The notes under the pieces were generated by a model, which was given only the letters and a program-made list of their open reading frames with translations, was not told the origin of the DNA and did no database searches. The position numbers and the translations under genes are program-made. A stretch of DNA of 64,000 nt, taken from contig NZ_JACJGM010000003.1 of NCBI RefSeq assembly GCF_015024225.1, positions 1 through 64,000 on the forward strand, given 5' to 3'. Positions within the stretch are counted from its first letter, which is position 1; every line of letters begins with the position of its first letter. The DNA comes from Nocardioides lijunqiniae (lineage in GTDB: Bacteria; Actinomycetota; Actinomycetes; Propionibacteriales; Nocardioidaceae). This document shows, in pieces, positions 43,446-52,036 of this stretch.

Positions 43446-44672
43446 GTGAGCAGCCGACTGTCGCCGCTCGCCGCCCCCGCGTTCCGGTACTTCTTCGTCG
43501 GTCAGGTCGTCAACCGGGCGGGGTCGTCGATGGCGGGCGTGGCGCTCGCCTTCGCCGTCCTCGACATCGACGACTCCGCCGCGTCCCTGGGGGCGGTGCT
43601 GGCCGCGTCGAGCGTGCCGACGGTGGTGTTCATGCTGCTCGGCGGCGCGATCGCGGACCGGCTGCCCCGGGCGGTCGTGCTGCGCGGGTGCAACCTGATC
43701 CAGGGCGTGCTCCAGGCGGCGACGGCCGGTCTCGTGCTCAGCGGGCACGCCGAGATCTGGCACCTGGTCCTGCTGCAGCTGGCCGCCGGCACGGTCTTCG
43801 CGGTCAGCTACCCCGCGTTCCTCGGCATGGTGCCGATCCTGCTGCCGGTCGAGGAGCGGAAGGCGGCGTTCCTGCTCATCGGTCAGGCGCAGAGCGCCGT
43901 CAGCATCCTGGGCCCCTCGCTCTCCGGGGTCCTGGTGGCCACGGTGGGACCGGGGTGGGCGCTGGCGGCCGACGCGGCGACGTACCTCGTCGCGGCGGGG
44001 CTGCTCGCGCTGGTGAGACTTCCCCCGGGAGACAGGAGCAACGCGAGCTCGACCGTCATCGGCGACTTCCTCGCGGGCTGGGCGTTCGCCCGCCAGCTCG
44101 GCTGGGTGATCCCGGCGGCCTCGGCGGCGCTCGTCTTCAACGCGCTCGTCAGCGGGGCGATCGGGGTGCTCGGCCCGACGATCGCCGCCGACACGATCGG
44201 GAGCCAGGGCTGGGGCGTGGCTCAGTCGGGTCAGGCGGTCGGGGTCTTCGTGGCGGCGTTCTTCCTGGCCAAGGTGACGCTGCGGGTGCCGCTGCGCGCG
44301 ATCATGATCGCCTTCGCGGTCTGGTGCGTGCCGATGCTCGTGCTCGGCACCCACGTGAGCGTCTGGCTCCTCACCGGCGCCTTCGTCGTCGCGGGGGCGG
44401 CCCTCAGCCTGCTCGACCTGGCCTGGAACCTGACGGTGCAGGAGAAGGTGCCCGAGGAGATGCTCTCGCGGATCATGGCGATCGACGGCTTCTTCTCCTT
44501 CGTCGCCACCCCCATCGGCCAGCTCGTCGTCGGGCCGCTCGCCCTGGCGTTCGGCGCCGGCCGGGTCGAGCTGGGCTGCTTCGCGCTCGCCGTCGCGGTG
44601 GCCGCGTTCGCCGCCACCCGACGTCGGATCACCGACGTCCGGCTCGCCCCGCCCGTCACCGCGAGCGGGTGA
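43446..44672 (+). CDS. MFS transporter
   Basis: A 408-residue membrane protein with about 12 hydrophobic segments. RYFFVGQVVNRAGSSMAGVALAFAVLD and the loop GGAIADRLPRAVVLRGCNLIQG (the GxxxDRxxRR-like MFS motif A between helices 2 and 3) place it in the EntS/tetracycline-efflux-like MFS group. Substrate unknown; a drug or siderophore exporter is typical of its relatives. It ends 71 bp upstream of the KstR-controlled fadD8 gene and probably does not share its promoter. Confidence 0.85.
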   Translation: MSSRLSPLAAPAFRYFFVGQVVNRAGSSMAGVALAFAVLDIDDSAASLGAVLAASSVPTVVFMLLGGAIADRLPRAVVLRGCNLIQGVLQAATAGLVLSGHAEIWHLVLLQLAAGTVFAVSYPAFLGMVPILLPVEERKAAFLLIGQAQSAVSILGPSLSGVLVATVGPGWALAADAATYLVAAGLLALVRLPPGDRSNASSTVIGDFLAGWAFARQLGWVIPAASAALVFNALVSGAIGVLGPTIAADTIGSQGWGVAQSGQAVGVFVAAFFLAKVTLRVPLRAIMIAFAVWCVPMLVLGTHVSVWLLTGAFVVAGAALSLLDLAWNLTVQEKVPEEMLSRIMAIDGFFSFVATPIGQLVVGPLALAFGAGRVELGCFALAVAVAAFAATRRRITDVRLAPPVTASG

Positions 44673-44719
44673 GCGCTGTCGGCGACCTGGATCCGGCCTT
44701 GCCCACCGTTGCCCCAACT

Positions 44720-44733
44720 TAGAACACGTTCTA
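44720..44733. promoter_or_regulatory. KstR-type operator at fadD8
   Basis: TAGAACACGTTCTA is a perfect match to TNNAACNNGTTNNA. It ends 10 bp before the GTG start of the fadD8-type gene and overlaps the -10-like TAGTCT. Confidence 0.8.
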
Positions 44734-44737
44734 GTCT
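44732..44737 (+). promoter_or_regulatory. Likely -10 element of leaderless fadD8 promoter
   Basis: TAGTCT is followed by 6 bp and the GTG at 44744, with no Shine-Dalgarno between. Transcription would start at or next to the start codon. Same arrangement as fadD19 (56219) and fadA5 (23307). Confidence 0.5.
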
Positions 44738-44743
44738 GCTCCG

Positions 44744-46348
44744 GTGAGCGACGACATGCGGACCGGCACCCACAACGGCAACCTGATGGTGGCGGCCCTG
44801 AAGCGGCATCGCGACAAGGACGTGATGTACCTCGGCGACACCACGCTGAAGGGCGGCGAGGTCGCCGAGCAGATGTCGCGCTACGTCCAGGCGTTCGAGG
44901 CGCTGGGCGCCGGCACCGGCACGGCTGCGGCTCTGCTGGCGCTGAACCGGCCGGAGGTCCTGTTCATCCTCGGCGCGGGCCAGACCCAGGGCTACCGGCG
45001 CACGTCGCTTCACCCGCTGGGGTCGGCCGACGACCACGCCTACGTGATCAACGACGCGGGCATCACCGCGCTGATCATCGACCCCTACTTCACCGAGCGG
45101 GCGCTGGCGCTGCTGGACAAGTGCCCCGGACTGACCACGGTGCTCACGATCGGGCCGGTGCCCGACGAGCTGAAGGACGTCGGCGAGGACCTCGTGGCCA
45201 CGGCGGCGACCTTCGACGCGCAGCCGCTGACGGCGGCGGTGCTGCCGCCGGACCACGTCGTCTCGATCACCTACACCGGCGGCACGACGGGCAAGCCGAA
45301 GGGCGTCATCGGGACGTCGGGGGCGATGGCCACCATGGCGCAGATCCAGCTCGCCGAGTGGGAGTGGCCGGAGGACCCCCGCTTCCTGATGTGCACCCCG
45401 CTCTCCCACGCGGGCGCCGCGTTCTTCGTGCCGACGGTGATCAAGGGCGGCTCCCTCTACGTCCTGCCGCGCTTCGACCCGGCCGAGGTCCTGCGCACGA
45501 TCGAGGAGCAGCGCATCACCGCCACGATGCTGGTCCCCTCGATGCTCTACGCGCTGATGGACCACCCCGACTCGCACACCCGCGACCTGTCGTCGCTCGA
45601 GACCGTCTACTACGGCGCCTCGGCCATCAACCCGGTGCGGCTCCAGGAGGCCTTGAGGCGGTTCGGCCCGATCTTCGCCCAGTACTACGGGCAGTCCGAG
45701 GCACCGATGGTCATCACCTACCTCGCCAAGGCCGACCACGTCGTCCCGACCTCCTCTCCCGACGAGGTGCCGGCCCGACTGTCGTCGTGCGGCCGCCCGT
45801 CGGCGTTCATCCGCACCGCGCTCCTCGGCGAGGACGGCCGGCCGGTCCCGGTCGGCGAGCCCGGCGAGATCTGCGTGGCCGGCTCGCTGCTGTCGGCCGG
45901 CTACTGGAACCTCCCGGAGGAGACCGCCGAGACCTTCCGCGACGGCTGGATGCACACCGGGGACGTGGCGCGCGAGGACGAGGACGGCTTCTGGTACATC
46001 GTCGACCGCACCAAGGACATGATTGTCACGGGCGGCTTCAACGTCTTCCCCCGCGAGGTCGAGGACGTCGTCGCGGAGCACCCGGCCATCGCCCAGGTCG
46101 GCGTCATCGGAACGCCCGACGAGAAGTGGGGTGAGGCCGTCACGGCCATCGTCGTGCTGCGCCCCGGTGCCGAGCTGACCCCCGAGGTCGAGGCCGAGAT
46201 CAAGCAGATGGTCAAGGACCGCAAGGGCGCGGTGATGTCGCCCAAGCAGGTCATCGCCACCGAGGCCCTGCCGCTCACCGGGCTGGGCAAGCCCGACAAG
46301 AAGGCGCTGCGGTCGCAGTACTGGACCGGCGAGCGCTCCGTTGGCTAG
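44744..46348 (+). CDS. fadD8: FadD8-like fatty acyl/steroid-CoA ligase
   Basis: A 534-residue adenylate-forming enzyme. THNGNLMVAALKRHRDKDVMYLGDTTLKGGE at the N-terminus and the YTGGTTGKPKG phosphate-binding loop near residue 180 match FadD8 of mycobacteria. YYGQSEAPMVITYLAK, DGWMHTGDVAREDEDGFWYIVDRTKDMIVTGGFNVFPREVEDV and the C-terminal LPLTGLGKPDKKALR (catalytic Lys) complete the ligase motifs. It activates a carboxylate with ATP and CoA; the substrate is not established. It is led by a perfect KstR-type operator and overlaps the next gene by 8 bp. Confidence 0.85.
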   Translation: MSDDMRTGTHNGNLMVAALKRHRDKDVMYLGDTTLKGGEVAEQMSRYVQAFEALGAGTGTAAALLALNRPEVLFILGAGQTQGYRRTSLHPLGSADDHAYVINDAGITALIIDPYFTERALALLDKCPGLTTVLTIGPVPDELKDVGEDLVATAATFDAQPLTAAVLPPDHVVSITYTGGTTGKPKGVIGTSGAMATMAQIQLAEWEWPEDPRFLMCTPLSHAGAAFFVPTVIKGGSLYVLPRFDPAEVLRTIEEQRITATMLVPSMLYALMDHPDSHTRDLSSLETVYYGASAINPVRLQEALRRFGPIFAQYYGQSEAPMVITYLAKADHVVPTSSPDEVPARLSSCGRPSAFIRTALLGEDGRPVPVGEPGEICVAGSLLSAGYWNLPEETAETFRDGWMHTGDVAREDEDGFWYIVDRTKDMIVTGGFNVFPREVEDVVAEHPAIAQVGVIGTPDEKWGEAVTAIVVLRPGAELTPEVEAEIKQMVKDRKGAVMSPKQVIATEALPLTGLGKPDKKALRSQYWTGERSVG

Positions 46349-47564
46349 CCGCTACGCCTCGCTGAGCCGTGAGGACCTGGCGACGCTGGTCCCGGAGCTG
46401 CTGCTCATCGGCCAGCTGATCGACCGCTCCGGCATGGCGTGGTGCATCTCGGCGTGGGGGCGCGAGGAGATGGCCCAGGTCGCGATCGAGGAGTGGTCGG
46501 GCGCCTCACCCATCTACACCCGGCGCATGCAGGACGCGCTCGGCTACCGCGGCACCGACGTCGTCACGATCTTCAAGGGGCTGCAGCTCGACATCGGCGC
46601 CCCGCCGCAGTTCATGGACTTCCGCTACACCGTGCACGACCCGTGGCACGGCGAGTTCCACCTCGACCACTGCGGCGCCCTCATGGACGTCGAGCCGATG
46701 GGGGAGTCCTACGTCGTCTCCATGTGCCACGACATCGAGGACCCGACCTTCGACGCCACGGCGGTGGCCACCAACGCCAAGGCGCAGGTCCGCCCCGTGC
46801 ACCGGCCCCCGCGCTCGTCGGCACAGCAGCACCCGCACTGCCGCTGGACGGTGACGATCGGCGAGTCGTTCCCTCCGGTGCAGCCGCTGCCGGCCTACCA
46901 CCACGTGGCGGCGACGCGCGCCGCCACCGTCGAGCTCGACCCGATCGACCCGTCCGAGGAGGGCATGGGCGACTACTCCGGCGCCCTGCTCGCCGACCTC
47001 GACTTCGGCGCGTTCTCCCACTCCGCGCTGGTGCGGATCGCCGACGAGGTCTGCCTGCAGATGCAGCTGCTCAACCTCTCCTTCGAGCACGCCGTGCGGA
47101 CGCGGTCGACCGGCGAGCAGCAGGCGCGTGAGATCTGCACCCAGCAGCTCGTCGGGATCGCCGGGATCGCCGCCGAGCGCCTGCACCGAGCCCTCGGTCT
47201 CCCCGACGGCGTCGCGGGTGCCGTGCGGCTCCTGGAGCTGCACCCGCTGCTCAACCCCGCGGCCTACCACCGGGCGGAGGTGGGGGAGTCGCGCGTGACC
47301 GTCGGCCCCTCGCCGGCGTCGAGCGACGGCGGCTGGGCCGCGCTCGTGGGCCCGGGGCGTCCCGAGCCGCTGCAGGCCCTCGTCCGCGCCGTCGACCCGC
47401 ACCTCGACGTGGAGATCTCCGGGACCGAGGAGACCTGGACCGCCCACGTCGTACGGCGTGAGGTCGCCGCCCCCGAGGCCGGCGAGGTCGCGGTGACCCG
47501 GTTCAGCACCGGCGCGGCGTTCGAGTTCGAGCCGCGGCGCTCCCTGCCGATCACGCCGGTCTGA
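46341..47564 (+). CDS. Uncharacterised protein coupled to fadD8, 407 aa
   Basis: TTG start at 46341 within the last codons of fadD8 (8-bp overlap). A soluble protein with no signal peptide. A His/Cys-rich segment (HDPWHGEFHLDHCGALMDVEPMGES, then MCHDIEDPTFD and HPHCRW) occupies residues roughly 95-175; its C-H-D pattern might indicate a metal or cofactor site. The middle contains YHHVAATRAATVELDPIDPSEEGMGDYSG. Family not recognised. Coupling to fadD8 behind a KstR-type operator suggests a function in sterol catabolism, which is inference. No further candidate activity is proposed. Confidence 0.6.
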   Translation: MASRYASLSREDLATLVPELLLIGQLIDRSGMAWCISAWGREEMAQVAIEEWSGASPIYTRRMQDALGYRGTDVVTIFKGLQLDIGAPPQFMDFRYTVHDPWHGEFHLDHCGALMDVEPMGESYVVSMCHDIEDPTFDATAVATNAKAQVRPVHRPPRSSAQQHPHCRWTVTIGESFPPVQPLPAYHHVAATRAATVELDPIDPSEEGMGDYSGALLADLDFGAFSHSALVRIADEVCLQMQLLNLSFEHAVRTRSTGEQQAREICTQQLVGIAGIAAERLHRALGLPDGVAGAVRLLELHPLLNPAAYHRAEVGESRVTVGPSPASSDGGWAALVGPGRPEPLQALVRAVDPHLDVEISGTEETWTAHVVRREVAAPEAGEVAVTRFSTGAAFEFEPRRSLPITPV

Positions 47565-47568
47565 GCGG

Positions 47569-48126
47569 TCAGAAGCGGGGGACTGCCCGCGCGGCCGGGT
47601 CGAGCAGCTCGAAGAAGTCGCGCGCCTCGAAGCCGAACACGCCGGCCACGACGTTGGAGGGGAACGTCCGCACCCGGGTGTTGTAGGCGCGGACGTTGCC
47701 GTTGTAGAACCGCCGGGCGGCCGCGATCCGGTCCTCGGTGTTGGTCAGCTCGTGCTGCAGCTCGAGGAAGCCCTGGTTGGCCCTGAGGTCGGGGTAGGCC
47801 TCGGCCCGCACCAGCACCGACGCCAGGGCGCCGCCCAGGCTGTCCTCGTAGCCCTGTCTCCGCGCCGGCTGGTCGCGCGCGTGGGAGGTCGCGACCTCAC
47901 GGGCGGTGACGAGCTGCTGGAGCACCGCCTGCTCGTGGGCGGCGTACCCGCGGACGGTCTCGACCAGGCGGGGGATCAGGTCGTGGCGGCGGGTCAGCTC
48001 GACGTCGATGCCGCCCCACGACTCGTCGACCAGGGTGCGCTGGCGCACGAACCGGTTGTACATCACGACCAGGCTCAGCAGGAGCACCAGGACCAGGACC
48101 ATCGCGACGACGATGATCGTCGCCAT
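47569..48126 (-). CDS. LemA family protein
   Basis: A 185-residue protein with one N-terminal membrane anchor (TIIVVAMVLVLVLLLSLVVMYN). The LemA core follows: NRFVRQRTLVDESWGGIDVELTRRHDLIPRLVETVRGYAAHE, then LGGALASVLVRAEAYPDLRANQGFLELQHELTNTEDRI and RRFYNGNVRAYN. Function of LemA proteins is poorly known; they are envelope-associated. ATG chosen at 48126, where the membrane segment begins. The start overlaps the stop of the upstream gene at 48126-48128 (TGATG), so the two are coupled. Confidence 0.87.
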   Translation of the reverse strand: MATIIVVAMVLVLVLLLSLVVMYNRFVRQRTLVDESWGGIDVELTRRHDLIPRLVETVRGYAAHEQAVLQQLVTAREVATSHARDQPARRQGYEDSLGGALASVLVRAEAYPDLRANQGFLELQHELTNTEDRIAAARRFYNGNVRAYNTRVRTFPSNVVAGVFGFEARDFFELLDPAARAVPRF

Positions 48127-48821
48127 CACTGGGCCCGCAGCGTGCGCCACACGTGCTCGGGGATGCGGTCCAGGATCGCGTCCATCACCGCCAGCGTCGC
48201 GTCGACCTCGTGGGGCGCGTGGTGGCCGGAGCGGACCACGAGCATCGAGTCGCCCTCGAGGCGCCAGCCGAGCGCCGGCCACTGCAGGAGCATCTGCATC
48301 ATCTGCGGGTGCAGCACGTCGGAGGCGAAGCGCCGGTCGTGGGCGGTGACCGTGAACGCGCGGTTGAAGTCCTCCGACTCCAGCTCGATGTCGCGGTTGG
48401 TGAGCCGGCCGAAGAAGCGACCCACGGCACCCTCGGGCGAGACCGCGAGCGGGGGGACGACCAGCCCGAGGTTCATCGCCACGACGGAGTAGCGGTGCGT
48501 GGTGGTGGTGCGGTTGTCGCCGGAGCCGCTGCTGGTCGTGTACGAGTAGTCGAAGGCCACCATCGGCCGCTCGCCGTGCGCGCCGTAGAGGCAGTTGGTC
48601 GCGCTCCGGCTGCTGCCCGTGCCGAACGGCGACCCCGTGAAGCGTCCGACCAGGCTCGGGTCGGCCGGGCGGTAGACCCAGCCGCGCGCGGCCGCGAACG
48701 CCGCGAGGCCCTCACGCCGCTTCTTGGCCTGCTGGTACCCGACGACGACCAGCACGACGATCAGGGCGAGGAACGCGAGGAAGAGCAGCAGGAAGCCGCC
48801 ACCGAGGAGGGTCCGGGACAC
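48126..48821 (-). CDS. Membrane-anchored hypothetical protein (DUF3137-like) coupled to lemA
   Basis: About 231 residues from the GTG at 48821. An N-terminal hydrophobic stretch (LLGGGFLLLFLAFLALIVVLVVVGY) is followed by KKRREGLAAFAAARGWVYRP and a beta-rich domain (NCLYGAHGERPMVAFDYSYTTSSGSG...). This resembles DUF3137-type proteins that neighbour lemA genes. It overlaps the lemA start by 1 bp (TGATG). The longer frame to 48896 overlaps the spacer that carries the LacI-type operator, so the GTG start is preferred. Confidence 0.7.
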   Translation of the reverse strand: MSRTLLGGGFLLLFLAFLALIVVLVVVGYQQAKKRREGLAAFAAARGWVYRPADPSLVGRFTGSPFGTGSSRSATNCLYGAHGERPMVAFDYSYTTSSGSGDNRTTTTHRYSVVAMNLGLVVPPLAVSPEGAVGRFFGRLTNRDIELESEDFNRAFTVTAHDRRFASDVLHPQMMQMLLQWPALGWRLEGDSMLVVRSGHHAPHEVDATLAVMDAILDRIPEHVWRTLRAQ

Positions 48822-48882
48822 CGCAGCAGGGTAGAGGAGCCCGCGAGCGGTCTCCGGCACCCGTGGTGGGCCGCCGATGGAA

Positions 48883-48900
48883 AACGTTATCGACAACGAT
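48883..48900. promoter_or_regulatory. LacI-type operator upstream of the sugar ABC operon
   Basis: AACGTTATCGACAACGAT is an imperfect dyad (7 of 9 positions symmetric) with the central GTTATCGACAAC core typical of LacI-family operators. It immediately precedes a TTGACA -35-like hexamer at 48900-48905. It lies 80 bp before the solute-binding protein gene and is presumably bound by the LacI-type regulator encoded at 52033. Confidence 0.6.
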
Positions 48901-48979
48901 TGACAAGGCCCGGGAGCGGTGGCACCTTTCCGTGTGACGAACGTCTCAACACGCGTTGGGGCGGGACGGAGGAACCCCC

Positions 48980-50266
48980 ATGAGGTCGAAGACCCGACGC
49001 GCGGCCCTCGCCGCGCTCAGCGCCGGAACGCTGCTCCTCGCAGCGGCCTGCGGCGGCGACGACTCGTCCGAGGCGGACGACAACACCATCACCTGGTGGC
49101 ACAACTCGAACAACGAGCCCGGCAAGGGCTACTACGAGCAGGTGGCCAAGGACTTTGAGGCCGAGAACCCCGGCGTCGACGTCCAGGTCAGCGCCATGGC
49201 CCACGAGGACATGGTCGACAAGCTGGCCGCCGCGTTCCAGAGCGGCGACCTGCCCGACGTCTACATGGAGCGCGGCGGCGGCGAGCTCGCCGACCACGTC
49301 GAGGCCGGCCTCGTGCGCGACCTCTCCGACGACGCCGCCGAGGAGATCGAGAAGATCGGCGGCTCGGTCGCCGGCTGGCAGGTCGACGACGCGACGTACG
49401 CCCTGCCGTTCTCCCTCGGCGTGGTGGGCTTCTGGTACAACACCGACCTCTTCGAGCAGGCGGGCATCAGCGAGCCGCCGACGACGATGGAGGAGCTCTA
49501 CGACGTCATCGAGAAGCTGAAGGCCGCGGACCTCACGCCGCTCTCGGTGGGTGCCGGGGACAAGTGGCCGGCCGCGCACTACTGGTACCAGGCCGCGCTG
49601 CGCTCGTGCCCCCAGGAGGTCCTCACCGACGCCGTGGGCAGCCTGGACTTCTCCGACGACTGCTTCTCGCGGGCCGGCGAGGTCGTCGAGGAGCTGCTCG
49701 AGACCGAGCCGTTCAACGCCGGCTTCCTCAGCACGCCCGCCCAGGAGGGCGCCACCTCCGCCTCGGGACTGCTGGCCACGGGCAAGGTCGCGATGGAGAT
49801 GCAGGGCCACTGGGAGCCGGGGGTCATGCAGGGCCTGACCGACGACGGCAAGGGGCTCGGCGAGAAGACCGGCTGGTTCCCGTTCCCCGAGGTCGACGGC
49901 GGCGAGGGCGACCCCACCGCGCAGCTCGGCGGCGGTGACGCGTGGGCGGTGCCGGAGGGCTCCCCGGACGTCGCGGTCGACCTGGTGACGTACCTGCTCT
50001 CCGACGAGGTGCAGACCGGGTTCGCCGAGAACGACATGGGCCTGCCGACCAACCCCGCCGCCACCGGCGCGGTGTCCGACCCGGCCCTCGCGCAGCTGCT
50101 CGAGGTGCGCGACGCGGCGCCGTACGTCCAGCTCTACTTCGACACCGCCTTCGGCGAGTCGGTCGGTGGCGCGATGAACGACGAGATCGCGCTCATGTTC
50201 GCCGGCAAGGCGTCGGCGGACGACGTGGTCACGGCCACGCAGCAGGCCGCCGACGAGGAGAAGTGA
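48980..50266 (+). CDS. Sugar ABC transporter solute-binding lipoprotein
   Basis: About 428 residues. Lipoprotein signal with a KTRRAALAALSAGTLLLAAAC lipobox (Cys near residue 22). The mature protein has the family 1 extracellular solute-binding fold: TITWWHNSNNEPGKGYYEQVAKDFEAENPGVDVQV and ALPFSLGVVGFWYNTDLFEQAG. The ATG at 48980 is preceded by GGAGGAA. First gene of an operon with two permeases, a LacI regulator and a GH3 beta-glucosidase; the ligand is therefore likely a glucoside or oligosaccharide. The ATPase subunit is not in this operon, as usual for sharing MsiK-type ATPases. Confidence 0.9.
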   Translation: MRSKTRRAALAALSAGTLLLAAACGGDDSSEADDNTITWWHNSNNEPGKGYYEQVAKDFEAENPGVDVQVSAMAHEDMVDKLAAAFQSGDLPDVYMERGGGELADHVEAGLVRDLSDDAAEEIEKIGGSVAGWQVDDATYALPFSLGVVGFWYNTDLFEQAGISEPPTTMEELYDVIEKLKAADLTPLSVGAGDKWPAAHYWYQAALRSCPQEVLTDAVGSLDFSDDCFSRAGEVVEELLETEPFNAGFLSTPAQEGATSASGLLATGKVAMEMQGHWEPGVMQGLTDDGKGLGEKTGWFPFPEVDGGEGDPTAQLGGGDAWAVPEGSPDVAVDLVTYLLSDEVQTGFAENDMGLPTNPAATGAVSDPALAQLLEVRDAAPYVQLYFDTAFGESVGGAMNDEIALMFAGKASADDVVTATQQAADEEK

Positions 50267-50318
50267 GCTGAGCACGACGCGCGGGGGCTGGCGTCAGCGG
50301 CTGGAGATCCTCCTGTTC

Positions 50319-51167
50319 GTGACGCCGGCCCTCGCCCTCCTGGGCGTATTCGTGGTGTGGCCGATCGCCTCGGCGGTCCGGATGTCCTTCTACCGCTGGA
50401 AGGGCTTCGGCCCGATGGACGACTTCATCGGGCTGCGCAACTACGAGCGGGTCCTGGGCGACGACGTCTTCCGGGACGCGGTGGCGCACAACGTCGTGAT
50501 CGTGGTGGCCTCGATCGTGGTGCAGCTGCCGCTGGGGCTGGCGATCGCGATGCTGCTCAACCGCAGGATCCGGCTGCGGGGGCTGCTGCGCACGATCGTC
50601 TTCGTGCCGTACGTGATGGCCGAGGTCATCGCGGGCGTGATCTGGTTCCAGCTGCTGCAGCCTCGCTACGGCGTGGTCGACGGCCTCATCTCGGCCGTCG
50701 GGCTCACCCCGCCGGAGCAGGGGTTCCTCGGGACCCCTGAGCTGGCGCTGCCCACGTTGTTCGTGGTGCTGACCTGGAAGTACCTCGGCCTGGCCGTGCT
50801 GCTCTTCCTCGCCGGGCTCCAGGGCGTGCCCGACGAGCTCTACGAGGCCGCCCAGCTCGACGGGGCAGGCTGGTGGCAGACGCAGCTGCGGGTGGCGCTG
50901 CCGCTGCTCGGTCCGACCATCCGGACCTGGCTGTTCCTGTCGATGATCGGCTCGCTCCAGCAGTTCGACATGGTGTGGGTGCTGACCGGCGGCGGGCCCG
51001 CCAACGCCACGACCACGATGGCGACGTACCTGATCAACCAGGGCACCCAGCGCCACAACTACGGCATCGCGGGCGCGGCGTCGGTGGTGCTCTTCCTGGT
51101 CAGCTTCGTGATGGCGCTGGCCTACCAGCTCCTCATCCTCCGACGGGACACGGTGACCCAGGAATGA
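50319..51167 (+). CDS. Sugar ABC transporter permease (MalF-like)
   Basis: A 282-residue membrane protein (from GTG 50319) with six helices and the binding-protein-dependent transport EAA loop ELYEAAQLDGAGWWQTQLRVALPLLGPTI near residue 190. It overlaps the second permease by 4 bp. The conserved first helix (LEILLFVTPALALLGVF...) appears to begin upstream. In frame there is a CTG at 50268, 7 bp after GAGGAG, which would add 17 residues (LSTTRGGWRQRLEILLF). The CTG may be the true start. Confidence 0.9.
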   Translation: MTPALALLGVFVVWPIASAVRMSFYRWKGFGPMDDFIGLRNYERVLGDDVFRDAVAHNVVIVVASIVVQLPLGLAIAMLLNRRIRLRGLLRTIVFVPYVMAEVIAGVIWFQLLQPRYGVVDGLISAVGLTPPEQGFLGTPELALPTLFVVLTWKYLGLAVLLFLAGLQGVPDELYEAAQLDGAGWWQTQLRVALPLLGPTIRTWLFLSMIGSLQQFDMVWVLTGGGPANATTTMATYLINQGTQRHNYGIAGAASVVLFLVSFVMALAYQLLILRRDTVTQE

Positions 51168-52036
51168 ACGACACGGCGATGACGACGAACGAGAAGGCGC
51201 CTCGCCGCACGCGGCCCTTCGGGGCCGGCGGCCCGCTCACCTACGGCATCGCGCTGGTGGTGGTCGCCCTGACCGTGGGGCCGGTGCTCTACGGCGCGAT
51301 GGGCGGCTTCCGCAGCAACGAGCAGCTCGCCCGCGACCCGGCCGGCCTGCCGGACCCGTGGCTCCTCAGCAACTACGAGGAGGGCGTCCTCGGCAACCCC
51401 GACTTCTGGCGCTACGCCCTCAACTCCACCGCGATCGCGGTCATCACCACCGTGGTGGCCGTGGCGTGCGGGGTGATGGCGGCCTACCCGCTGGCGCGCT
51501 ACCAGTTCAGGCTGCGCGAGCCGCTCTTCATGGTGTTCGTGCTCGGCCTGCTGTTCCCCGCGGCCGTGGCGATCATCCCGCTGTTCATCCTGGTCACGCG
51601 CGACCTGCAGATCGGCAACACCTGGTGGGGAGTGGCCCTGCCGCAGGCGGCGTTCTGGCTGCCGATCACGGTCGTCATCCTGCGGCCGTTCCTGATGGCC
51701 ATCCCGCGCGAGCTGGAGGAGGCGGCGCTGATGGACGGCGCGTCGAGGGTCGGGATCTTCTGGTGGCTGATGCTGCCGCTGTCGATGCCCGGGCTCGTGA
51801 CGGTGGCCGTGCTGGCGTTCGTCGGCTCGTGGAACGCCTACCTGCTGCCTCTCCTGCTCCTGCAGGAGGACATGCGTACGCTGCCCCTCGGCGTCGCCGA
51901 CTACTCGACCGAGCACTCGGCCGACACGGCGGGCGTCCTGGCCTTCACCACGATCGCGATGATCCCGGCCCTGGTGCTGTTCCTCACGATGCAGCAGCGC
52001 ATCGTCGGCGGCCTCCGGGGCGCGGTGAAGGGATGA
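51164..52036 (+). CDS. Sugar ABC transporter permease (MalG-like)
   Basis: A 290-residue membrane protein with a cytosolic N-terminus (MNDTAMTTNEKAPRRTRPF) and six helices. The EAA loop is RELEEAALMDGASRVGIFWWLMLPLSMPGL. The ATG overlaps the preceding permease stop (ATGA) and its own stop overlaps the LacI start (ATGA). It pairs with the upstream permease to form the translocation channel for the solute delivered by the lipoprotein. Confidence 0.92.
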   Translation: MNDTAMTTNEKAPRRTRPFGAGGPLTYGIALVVVALTVGPVLYGAMGGFRSNEQLARDPAGLPDPWLLSNYEEGVLGNPDFWRYALNSTAIAVITTVVAVACGVMAAYPLARYQFRLREPLFMVFVLGLLFPAAVAIIPLFILVTRDLQIGNTWWGVALPQAAFWLPITVVILRPFLMAIPRELEEAALMDGASRVGIFWWLMLPLSMPGLVTVAVLAFVGSWNAYLLPLLLLQEDMRTLPLGVADYSTEHSADTAGVLAFTTIAMIPALVLFLTMQQRIVGGLRGAVKG

